From: Embiotoca jacksoni
Taxonomy: Eukaryota > Chordata > Actinopteri > Embiotocidae
Length of the DNA stretch: 64,000 nt
Reading direction: 5' to 3'
Assembly (NCBI GenBank): GCA_022577435.1
Contig: JAKOON010000013.1
Span: 5,367,001-5,431,000, forward strand
The position numbers and the translations under genes are program-made. Positions 35,201 through 46,718 of this stretch are shown piece by piece. Positions within the stretch are counted from its first letter, which is position 1. The number at the start of each line of letters is the position of its first letter. The notes below the pieces were generated by a model that saw nothing but the letters and a program-made list of their open reading frames with translations, did no database searches and had not been told where the DNA came from.

Positions 35201-38200
35201 GTCACAAGTACTCATCTGCTTTTTCTCTCTAACCTTCCAGACGTCACATCACCACCACAACCCTGGAGACTGACTCACACCCCATCTCACACCTTGACAG
35301 CCGACACACACGTGCTAATCAAATCAGAGAGCGAGAGAGACAGTAGGAAGAGAGAAGCAGTGAGAAAGGGATGGACAGGCACAGAGAGACAACTCATTCT
35401 CTCATCACACTCATTTCTACACGGTCTTATGATGAGAGCCAAACTTAGCCCGAGCAAGGGCGTGGTTGTCTGCCCACATTTTAAAACCTAAGTGCAGATA
35501 CATTGAAACCACAGTAACTGCAGTAGATGCCAGCTTTACAAACCTCAAGTCCAAACCGTTGGATATTATATGTGCACTGATAGATATTATCATATTTTCC
35601 TACTCACTGTTTGATATCGCTAACAGTGATTAAATTGAAAAGCTTTCAGACTTTCCATGTCTGGTTGGTCTTTCCCAGGAGAAATCTTCCAGTAGACAGA
35701 AGGTAATGCATTTAATGTTTACAGCAGCAGCAAAAGCAAATTGTTGTGATATAAATAGCACTCAGTAGTAGATTACCTCAACCCGATAGCCCCCTTTACT
35801 AAATAGACAAGAAAAAAAACAGTAACTCTGACTCATTGCAAGGTGATTTGTCAGAAGTATAAATATTGCAATCAACATAACAATAGAATTAGCTGATCAA
35901 CAGAAATAAATTGCCAATTATTTTGAAAATCAAATTATTTAAGGAATATTTTAAACAAATGCCAAAATTCTCTTATACTATATCTTTAGTTTTCCATTAT
36001 AATAAATGTAATATCTTTTGGTTTAGCTAGAGAGCACCTTGGGAGAATAACAAGTAAAAGAAAAGTATATCGATAGACAAGACTAATGGCGAAGCAAAAG
36101 CCTATTCTCTCAGTAATATGGTCAGTAGTTGCTTTCGGATCGAAGTCAATAAACAGAAGGCGAGGTACAATGAGTCAGTCTTGCAGGCTTACAGATGCTT
36201 TGGGTGCAGCAGGGAATCCCACAGACCCTGAGGGGTGCAAAGAACAAACTAGGAAACATCTCAAAGACGAGACAGTAACCTCTGGACAGACAGACAAAGG
36301 CTTTTCTGGTCCCCAACGGCTGAGTCTCCTGTAGACTTACAGACATGAAAGTGTACAGTACAGGAGCTATACAATCTATTGTTCCTCTTCAAAGAAGACC
36401 AAAAGAGTACAGGCTATTTCTCCGATACACATAAAAAATATACCAGACACAAGACACACTTTTGTCTGTATTATGAGCTATAATTTGTTGTTCTCGGGAC
36501 AGTGAACTTAATATATTTAAAAAAAAAAAAATCGTACTTTATCAAATGGAAGCACTGTGGTTTTATAGCACTCACAGTTTATATTGTGTTACATTCTCTG
36601 ACACGCGACTGTAATGACACTTAAAGGTCTTATAATGTTGCATTCTAGAAACTGATTGTGCATACAGTACATGTGCACGATGCTAAGTCCACACATGTTT
36701 GTAACTTACTTCATGTGTAATATGTGTGAAGAATGAGCATATCTGCTTCAAAGTCAAAACACTGAACTCCTGCATGACAAGTAAACATATCTCTTCGGGG
36801 CAACCAGCGAATCACAAAAGTTTGGTTTGACAGTCGTTAAATTATACAGTACAGCTGAAATATACTTCTTCTAAACTAAGAGTGCATCTTGGAGCATGCC
36901 ATGGGACTCCAGGGATGACAGTCTCTAAGAGTTTGATTCCTTTCGACATCTGAAATAAGTCAGCCTACTTTACCTTCTCTTCATGAATGAAAAATAACCA
37001 GCAAAGAGCAAAACAATGAGTAGCCATATTTTGTTAAAGAGAACCTCCCTTTGACTTCAACGAAAGAATCTTGGCTAAACCTTTTCCTTGTCAAGTCAGC
37101 CAAACTTATTCTACATCCATGACGTCCACGATAATCATGTCTGTAGTTTGACAGTGTGTATCCCAGCCTTGGATGTTCCTCCAGCTTCCAAACACTCTCA
37201 GAAAGGGAGAGCTAAGAATCCACTCTGATATATAGACACACACACACACACTGACAGTGATTAACTGCATCATTTGACATTAATTCTCTAACTCCGACAA
37301 CAACAACAATATGATATGCGTCAGATAAAGAAAGAACGACACTTGGAAGGTTTTCTCATTGTTTGACTGAAGTGGGTCAGGCTTCAATCGTTTTTGTGAG
37401 ACAGGATCTTGTAGGAGTGAGACTAAAGTTTCTACATTTAAACTTAAAAATATAAAAAGGTAAAAAGGGAAGAAAATCCTTTATGCTACAAAACTACGCC
37501 TTTTGAATAGATTATAATTTATGCAGCTAGATAAAGGCTATAGAACAACATTAATCAATTAAGACAGGATCACAGCACCATGGAGGAAGATAATAAATCA
37601 TTACGGTGTCAGTGTACTACCTGAAGTCTGCAGAAACTGTGTGTGGGTGTGCATGTGTGTCTATAGCATTATGAGCATTAATGTGGCTTTTAAATGCACC
37701 ACGTGGGTAAAAGAAACTGCCCCATGCAGCAGAAAAGGCCATGTGGTGGAGAAAAGCGGCCACACGCATCACATGAGCAGTTGGCGAGAGGAACAAACAA
37801 GCAAACACCTCCATTGAGCCTTCATCTGTCCTGCCTGCTTCATTGTTGTCACCAAACACACCTCTGGCCTAAAGACATAAACCCATCACATGCTCGGTGA
37901 CCCCCGCGTTCAGCGTGACCCACAGACCTAAATATGGAAATTTACACTAGACAGATGTTGACGACTCTGCAGCATTACGGTTAAAAACATAGCCTGCCCT
38001 TCAGCACTACGTGAGAGAGTAAAGTTCTTCTTTACGTGGCGTCTAAGAAGCAGCTCTCTGAACAAGCTCTCATACTGATGAAGAGATAATAAAGAAATAG
38101 ATTATTAATAATCCAAGAGAATTAATGAGGCACACGCCCTGCAGCATAGTCTTTTTCAGTGCATGTGATTCATCCTCTGAAGCATGAACGGTACATTTTT

Positions 38201-38420
38201 CAGAAAAATACACTGAAATACTGGCAGCTTTCTTAATGGGGAATAGGAGCAAAATAATATATAACATAAATGAATGTGCAAACTGTAATTATACATGAAA
38301 ATGTTAGTGAAGTAAATATTATTCTTTAGCTGAAACTTTTAGTTAATGAACAGATTAGTCATTTAGACGCAATATAAAAACAATGCATTTTTAGAAAGAG
38401 ACTTGATATATGAGACTAAT

Positions 38421-38457
38421 GGGGTGGTGGTGGTGGTGGTGGTGGGGGGGGGGGGGG
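38421..38457 (+). repeat. (GGT)n plus poly(G) tract
   Basis: GGT units followed by about 15 consecutive G. Such a tract is a G-quadruplex candidate on the plus strand (non-template strand is the opposite for cep170). Confidence 0.9.
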
Positions 38458-41356
38458 TAAACTCTTTTCCGGCAAACCAAATTACATTTACACTGGGTCA
38501 ATACATTCACTCTCACATAAATTCTCAAGTAAGATTGTGATATGGGTATACATTTGTTCTGATGAAGGCTCTTATGGCGCCGCATGGCCCCTGCTGTGCA
38601 GGTAATGACTGACCCCCAGCCCTTTAATAGGAACATTAGTATTTGGCCAACTCCGCCACGTTATTATGGCACCAACATTTTCAGCAACAGCAACAGCCTC
38701 AGCAGCTGACAAAAATAGTGAACTCTCTCACACTGAAATCTGTACTGGCACATAGGAGGGGAAAAAACAACAACATAAAAGTTAGTATAACAGGGCAATC
38801 AGAGGCCGGCAGAGGGAGAGATGGGAAAGGAAACTGCCCAAATACAAGATCAATATCTACGGTGGAAAGAAGCACAAAAAAGAGGAAACTCAGAGGGGAG
38901 TGTGTCACACCCCAAAACAGATGTAAATGTCACCGTTTTATTTTTCATTTTGAGAGGTTTAATGCCAGAAAAACTGAGACGCCCTCAAATGTTCCATAAC
39001 AAGGGAGAGGCTGATGATGATGTATATAAATTGCTCTGAGCTTTTTTTTTTGCCTTGTTTTCTGCTCTGCTGTCGCTCCCAATTTTTTTCCACTGGCTTT
39101 TCTATTCACCTCCCTTGTTTCTCTCTCTGACTCTGCACACAGGCAGGAGCGTCACCAGGCAGGCAAAGCTATCTGACTTTCAAAACCCTTTTAACGTTTC
39201 TACTCCGGCAGATTATAGAACTGAGATTCACTGCTATTTTTAGACGTGGAGTCCCTGCTACAGCAACAACAACTTTTAAAAACATCTTGACTGAAAAGAT
39301 TCATATTTGAATATGAAGTTCCAGGCTAGGTTGTTTTCAGTCACAAATAACACTCCCGGACCACTGAAGTAAAATGAACTCACTTCCTAAACTTCCTACT
39401 ATACACAATGGCCGTGGGCCGGCTGGACAACAGTCCCCAACACAGAAAATATTATTGAAGGAAACCTTTACTATGTGAGTACATATTGCTCTTTGGCCTG
39501 CAGGTTGCCACCAGAATTAGGACGATGAACTCAGAACAGATGGGACAGCGAGTTGCAGAGGATGAAAAAGCGGGATTTCACCTGGTCTGTTTATTTGTAA
39601 TAGCACTGACAGCCAGGTGCCAAAAAAAACTCCAATATAAAAATAGAGTGTACTATTTTGGTTTATATGCAAGGTTTACTGTATTATCATCTGCTGTCCT
39701 AACTGTGTGTAGGCAGGCTGACCATGAGGCAGCCCAGCCCGGGCATTGCTGCTGCTGCTTCCTTCCCGAGAGCGCAGCAACGGTCCTGTGACACTGACAC
39801 AGTTTTTTTTTGTTTTTTTTAAATGCAACCGCCTGTAGAGCCAACAAGCCTGCTGGCAACCACATTTGCAGAGAGGACAGGAAGAAGGCGGAAAGTTGCA
39901 GTGAAGGAGAAAAGGCAAAGGAAAGGAATGGAAAAAAGCAAATCTGGACCGGATGGTATCATCTGCACATTCTATGGCTCAAACCCAAAACAATTTGAAT
40001 TCGTACAGCTGAGGGAGGAGACTAACAAGACTCACTGATGTGTAGCATATACAGTAGCTCCCCAAGAACACATGAGTCCAGTCTGTAGACAGATAATTAA
40101 TTGTCTTATAAACCCAAACCAGGAATGTAAGGAGTTTTCAATGGTAGCTTTGAACCCCTAGGGCGCATAATAAAGATGGATAAATATAATCAAAGTGCTG
40201 CTACCTCAGCTGCTATTAATAGAAGTCTCTTCTCCAAACGTTTGAGTAGTTGTGTAACTGCATTTGTTATACATCATTTGGACTAAATTCAGTCTAAAGC
40301 CTCACAATTAAACAATAATTACACATGTTTACATCTTGCAGAGATTAGTGGCATTGCTCAAGCCTCATTTGTTTAGGAGCAGCTTATGAGACAGTGTTAG
40401 ATCTTGTGTTATGTTTGTGTATTTAAAACAGATCTTTTGCTGTTGCCTAAAGTTTTACATCTCGTGTGATGGTGAAAGCAAAAATCCAACCGAGCACAAA
40501 GAGAGCGGATGCATGTAGGCCAGTTACATCTGCCCCACGAAAACAAAGCCCCCACACAGGAGGAGAGGAGGGGGTCCGACGTCGGGAAACACTCTGCAGT
40601 TGCATTAAATAGTGAAATACCTCCTCGTAAAATCTACCCCGCAAACGATCTAAAGATACAGCTGCAAAGAGGATCCCCGATTTATCAAATAAGATAAACA
40701 AAGCGACCTTCATTGATGTGCATCTTGTCTCGATAGCCTCTGTGTTGCTACAGAAGGATGCAACTGATAGAAAAAAATAAAATAAATAAACAGGTCAATA
40801 GTATAGTATTGACCTGAATAGAAGCAGTATGAGAACAAACGTGGCCGGTGTGTTTTTTCTTTTTTCTCTCTTTCTCTTTTACAGCGGCAGCAAAGTGGCG
40901 AGGCTGTGTCGCTTTACAAAGGTGGAGCAGAGCAGGCTTGTCATGCTGCTGCTGACAATAGTAGCCGTCCAGTTAGCCAACAGGGAGTCAGACCAGCCTG
41001 TGTAGCCGTTATAGACTCAGCCGGGCATTTACCGGCGGGGAGGGTGGGTGGGTGGGTGGGGAGGTGGAGGAGGGCTTGTTTATCAAATCGTATCCTTCAA
41101 TTTCAACTAAGGTTTTAAAAGGTTTTTAAAACCAGAAAGCTCCAAAATGCACCGTGTCACATGAACACTGAAAACGCTCACTGACATCAGTGGATGTGCA
41201 GCAGAAAAAAAAAAAAAAAAAAAGCTGAAAACTGCCTCTTCCCATTTTTATTTTTTTTTTTTCCTCCAACTTCCCCGCGAGCAACGATCGGGTACCAAAA
41301 TTTGAGGCGATATACAGTATTTCGCGAAATAAAAGTGAAGCGTACTCCTCACTTAC

Positions 41357-41387
41357 CCTCTCCTTCTTGCTGTGTGTTGCTGTTGGC

Positions 41388-41426
<39 letters not shown>

Positions 41427-41600
41427 AGCCCAGCCCAGCCGTTGCCGCTGCAGTTCAGTCTGGCTCTGCGCGGTGGCCTTCTCCCCCCTCCGTCGCTCAG
41501 CAGTGAGCTGCGGCGAGCGGACCGACATCCTGGATGAGGCGTCAAGGCGCCGGAGATCCCGACGCACCGCTTCCAGGGAGAACCTTCAGAGTAAAACCAG
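41357..41600 (-). other. cep170: inferred non-coding first exon of cep170
   Basis: On the minus strand GGAGAGG|GTAAGTG is a near-perfect donor at the edge of a CpG-rich segment (41426-41600), in the right place and strand for the 5' UTR exon of cep170. Contains an AC repeat (41389-41425 as GT on plus) and an ATG at 41528 with A at -3 whose frame is open to the donor and joins in phase to the CEP170 ORF. The upstream end is not determined. Confidence 0.6.
41389..41425 (+). repeat. (GT)18 microsatellite in cep170 5' exon
   Basis: Uninterrupted GT run, reading ACAC in the cep170 sense strand, inside the inferred first exon. Confidence 0.95.
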
Positions 41601-41700
41601 AGCGAAAACGAGGATGTAAAGATTTTTTTTTAGCCTCGAGTTGAAGTGACTGGCGTTGTATCCGGGCGACCATTTGTACAACTAATCACGTGAGGTCAAG
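41426..41700 (-). promoter_or_regulatory. cep170: CpG-rich promoter region of cep170
   Basis: The stretch has a clearly higher CpG density than neighbouring DNA. A palindromic TCACGTGA (E-box/M-box type) lies at 41686-41693, upstream of the inferred first exon. No TATA box was identified. Confidence 0.5.
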
Positions 41701-43869
41701 TCAATCCATGGTGAGAGAGAGAGAGAAAAAAAAAAAACTTCCTGGAAAAGGACTTTACTTTGTCCTTATTGTAGAAGTCAATTGGTTTACGTGCAGTGAG
41801 CATGATTTTTTTAAACAATAATTTGTGAATGATTAAAAATGAGGTTATAGGTTATATTGGTCAGGGGTGACACACCATGAGGGAGTTCAATGCATTTCAG
41901 TCAAGAGTGCAAGGTTGTCTGAGTTACATCATGAGGATATCTGAAACCATCCTTTGTCTAAATATCCAAGACACTTTTGAGGAATGGTGAGTTTATTTGG
42001 AATCATACCAGACTAAACAAACGAAACAAATATATATATGTGAGGAGATTTTCAAAGGATTTCATTTTGAAATATTTGACAATAGGTCTATTTTTGTTGT
42101 TTTGTTTATTTATTTGCCAGGAAAAACATTAAACACAAAAACTGTTTGGTTTTAGCCTGGTCCGTCAGGATTGGGTGACACTTTTGGCAAAAGTAAAGGC
42201 AAAAGTATAAATTTTCACCCAAAGTATCTTTGTTACAATAAACTAATCATTAATATATATATATTTTAAACTTGTCCAATTGTAAAAAGTTTGACATCTC
42301 AAGCTGTAAATCTGTTGTCAGTGTAAATTTGGAAAGATAGGTGGGTCAAGGTACGGATTTCCTATAGACTACAAAAACTGCAGCCAACTTCGTTTGGTTT
42401 TCAGTTAACGTGGCCATGTTGAGTGGACTATGATAAATTATTGATCAGCTGCAGGTATGGTAGTCTGCAGCCTGATATTATTACAAAACTATAGGCTATG
42501 GGCTCATGGCAGAGGAGTTGCACAGATAACGTCTGACAGATGGTTAAATAGGTGACATCACTGTGCACAGACTGACTCAGGGGATTACACTGTATATAAA
42601 TCTCATCTGATTTTTTTTTTTTTTTTTAAACACTACCTTTTAACTTTGAAGGAGAACGCAGGGATTTCCGGTGTTTGAGGTTTGTTTCTGTCTAGCTTGA
42701 TATATACATCATCCTCAGCACAGCAGCGCCTGCGTCTACACTTGCAACCATGGATGCTTCCAACTCAACCAGAAGCGATGTCAGCCAGAACCGGGTGGGC
42801 GGGTTTCCTGGACTCACTGGTGGCGTTCCGGGGTCTTTTGTTTCTGTACCACCACCTGGGCTGCGCAGCTGGCAGTATGAGATTTAATGCTGAAAATGAA
42901 GGCAGTACCTTATATTAAATAAATAAGGTCCCGGGGAACCAAACAACTACAAAGGATCAAATAGAAGGAGGCTCCACAAGAGCAGCATACATCCGTTTTC
43001 AAAAGGATAGCTTATTAAATTTTAGAGGTTAATGTGATAACATATAAAAGCTTCATCAAAACCCATTCACATCTCAAAAAAATTAGTACTGATAGGAAAA
43101 ATGTTTTCTTTGATTGTTTTACGACAGATGAGGTGAAACTAGAGAGAAACACCCGTGAAAATTATGTTGGCTACTTATAAATGAGTCTTAAATACGATTT
43201 ACGATTAATTGCATGTTTGTAAGAATTTACTTTTTTTTTTTTTTTAAATATATGTATAATTTACATTCTACCAAAATATAATAACCTACGACATAAAATA
43301 TTTTTTACCAATTAAAAAAAAAAATTCAAAATCAAAAACGGTACTCTCGGTTACTGTTTTGTCTGACACCGTGACGTAATGACGCTCCTTCACTGTTGAC
43401 GTAGAAGCACTCGATATTATTTCCCAGGGAAAGCCGCCAGGGAGGGCGGTGCGTTTGTATCCTGTTTATTGTCCAACAGTAACCTCCGTGTGACTTTGTG
43501 TTCTTTTGAAATCCTTTGATTAGCATTCATTTTTTAACCAAGGTTGTTTTTTCTAAATTTGTGTTTACTTTTATTTTTGTCGCAAGGCCAGATGTGCCCT
43601 CGCGTATGTGAAGTAATTAAGTTTTAGCTTAACTCTGTGGTTAAGATGAATAATGAGATTCTTATTTTGTCTGACGTATAAAACTACCACTGAATACTAT
43701 AACATTTTACCTTTTTATTGGTCTTACTTTATGTTTACGAGGTAATATTTTGTATTCCGGCGGATGAGGTAACACAAAACGAACCTCCCTTGTCCGTTGG
43801 AGGGGCGTTTGAAGTTGGAGCAGGAATGCGCAGCTCGTGCTGCTTGCTAATAGCGAATGGACGGTCAAC
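41701..43869. other. divergent intergenic region between cep170 and rtkn2
   Basis: Mostly AT-rich unique sequence with homopolymer T/A tracts. No coding exon was recognised. The right end holds rtkn2 promoter elements. Confidence 0.7.
43340..43869 (+). promoter_or_regulatory. rtkn2: probable rtkn2 promoter / 5' UTR region
   Basis: Two CRE-like sites, TGACGTAA (43372-43379) and TGACGTAG (43397-43404), lie about 470 bases before the start codon, with GC-richer DNA from about 43425. ATGs at 43826 and 43856 precede the chosen start out of frame, so either transcription begins after them or they act as uORFs. Confidence 0.4.
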
Positions 43870-43998
43870 ATGGACGACCAGCGGGACGTTCAAACTTCCA
43901 AGCGGAACGGGAAGTCGTTATTATCGGCTGGTTCCGCGGTGGCTATGGAGATTAAACGGAAGAAAATACGACAAAGTGCTTTATTCCTGCAAACAGAG
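43870..43998 (+). CDS. rtkn2: rtkn2 exon 1
   Basis: Residues 1-43. ATG at 43870; MDDQRDVQTSKRNG, then AVAMEIKRKKIRQSALFLQT, resembling the MEFKRGRFRLSLF start of rhotekin. Donor GTATGT; phase 0. Confidence 0.85.
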
Positions 43999-46687
43999 GT
44001 ATGTACAAAGAAGCACGGGGCTGTAATTGTGTGGTTTTTTTTTTACCAGCAACACTGAATCATAACGACAGACCAGTTGACGCTGGTACAAAGTGCAACT
44101 GACGCTAACGAGCCAGCATACGGTTCTTGTTCGTATTTTAATGTTGATATAGGTTGTTGTGTTTTTTTGGTAGACTGTCCTCAAATGACTGGCGATTTCT
44201 CACTTCTTTCTCAAACAACACGCTGGGTTTCAGCTCCAGGGAACAAATCTCGTCGGGCCAGTTGTCCAGTAAAAGGGGCAACTCCCCCTGACACGATCCT
44301 CTCCCTTGAAATCAGAGCCGTGCTTTGTTGAATGTCGTTAAACACGTTGGCTTTGCTCTTACGCCGCTTAAACTAATGTCCTTTCAGGCCAAAAGCATGA
44401 AACGACGCCCAAGTCTTCTGAACGACACTCTGCAGATAGTAGAGGACATGAATTTGTTGTACATACGACAGATTTCTAAGAAGCTACAGGTGCATATTTT
44501 AGAAATAACATGGAGAATGATGATGTTTTTGTATGTCTCAACCAACAATGTAGGTCTTAACTGCAATTAATGATTTCTCACTAACCTACATCACAATTTC
44601 ATACCAAATTGAAACTTTAGATGACATCAAACATCATCATACTCTTATTTAGACCTACTAGTATGTTCGCTAGAATTACCCTGATAACATTTTTGCCTGC
44701 AATTGTTTACTTGTGCTTGTAGTACGCCATCCATACTTTTCCATACTGCATCTTTGACATAATCTTCATAAAATCATGCACAATTTGTAATCATACTAAC
44801 ATCCAGCATGTATGTTGGTCCTAAGCCCCGTCACGCTTTTCTGCATGCGTCATTTTACCTCTAAAAGTTGTTCTTGACTCAGAGGAGAAACTGGCTTTAT
44901 TGCCTCAAGGTGAACATTTTTAAACATCTATCACTGCCAGATTCATTTTGTAGTTGCTACTACTGGTGCCTGAGGATTTGATATATCCTGACTGTTTTAT
45001 ATCTGTCACTTCCAATGACTCAGAAAGCTTTAAATCCTTTTGGTACCAGAAAGACTGCCATTTTGATTTGTCAATCTTTCTTCTTTGCCAAAAACAGGTA
45101 TACAAGGTAAAGTGCACTAAAAGGCTTCAAGAGAAATTTCTGCACATGACTTGTTGACATTTTCAACACTAAAAGGGATTTTACTTTCCAAAAACAATAT
45201 TCAAGGGCAACTTCACTAACACCACTCATTGTGTCCCCCTCTATAAAAAGCGTATCGTTTGTCAAACTAATACAATTTAAAACATCATAGGGAGCTACTA
45301 AACTGTGTTTTTAAAAATGATTTATTTTCGTCATTGAGAAATTTCTTCTGTGTATGTTCTGTTCATGAAGAACAACAACATACAAGAGAAGCTTGACTTT
45401 GAGATGCGAATGCGGGAGGGTGCCTACAAGCTGCTGCTCGCCTGCAGTAAGAGAGAACAGGTTCTTAATGCTTCCAAGAACCTGCTCACCTGCAACGCCA
45501 GGATAAAGGCTTATCTCACCCAGCTGCAGAGGAAAAAAGAAGAGCAGGACATGATGGGAGCAGTCAAAAGGTAAAATGTTTGGTGCTTACTGTGTTCTCA
45601 GGTTTGCGAAAAACTGTCACGTAAAAGTCTTCATGTTTCACAGTTGCAGTTCCCGGTGTTCAGTTTCAGGACACACTATCACAATATATGAACATAAAAA
45701 AAATTAACCGATGAATTGAGACAGAACTCAATAGATTAAAAAATAATAATTTTAAAAATGGATTTTTTTAAATAATTGTTTTATTTATAAAGCTCCAAAT
45801 CACTACGTAGGTCATTTCTGGGAACTTAACATGGTTAGGTGGAGACCGTCAAACTTTATAGAATAGTTTTGAATTTGAAGTATTGTTTTGTTGCAGTGAA
45901 TTACAAGGGAGTTTTACACATTTTGTTTAATTGTAATGGTATGTCTAATATTTTATTACAGACTGTCAGATCCAGGTTCAGATGGCCGTCTGCCCTGCAA
46001 TGGGACAATTGCAATGTCTGGTAAGATTGCTACCCTTTCGTCCAGAATCATTCAGCACAGGACGCTTGTAGAACAATTTATGTGGCACAAAATTAAGTTA
46101 AATAATCAATTTTAAAAAGTTGATCGAGAGCTTTAAAAGTTAAGGGTGTTGCTTTGTTAATTGTCTTTTCCCATCTCTGCTCCTGCAGGCCTGCGACTTC
46201 CTTTGATGTGGAGGGATTCAGACCACTTTAATAACAGAGGGAGTACGTTTGCCACTATTTTGCAAACGTTCACGTCTTCTATTTAGCTTTGCTTCATGTT
46301 ATTTTGCGGATACTTGATGCACTTACGATTAATGTGCATCCTTTGTGCACCTCAGGTTCTCGTCGGGTGGCCCTGTTCTGTCTGATGCAGATGGGCTCAG
46401 AGGTGTTTGACACCGAGATGGTGGTGGTGGACAGATCAGTCACTGACGTCTGCTTTGAGGGAGTCACCATCTTGTAAGTATTTCTTCTACATGTACAATG
46501 TAAAACACTCCGAACAGCGACACTTACTTTTGAGACACCCCTTTTTGTGCTAATATACAGTGGTGGATAACTGTCTACTTTGTGCGTGTCTATATAGCAT
46601 GTCGTATATAGCATATAAATGTCTATAATATGAATGTGTTGCTTGAATTGGTTTCTTTATTTATTAACATGACTAACATAGTATGTA

Positions 46688-46718
<31 letters not shown>

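Larger units (their letters stand above)
31407..41356 (-). other. cep170: cep170 first intron (9.9 kb)
   Basis: Intron between the inferred non-coding first exon and the first coding exon. Short open frames occur but none is recognisable or conserved-looking. Holds an (AC) run at 34497-34557, a GGT/poly-G block at 38421-38457 and a possible regulatory segment near 34960-35200. Confidence 0.65.

Noticed and set aside
38643..38999. 118-codon open frame in the first cep170 intron
   Set aside because: It begins at a non-ATG codon in Q/K-rich low complexity and resembles no family; probably chance.
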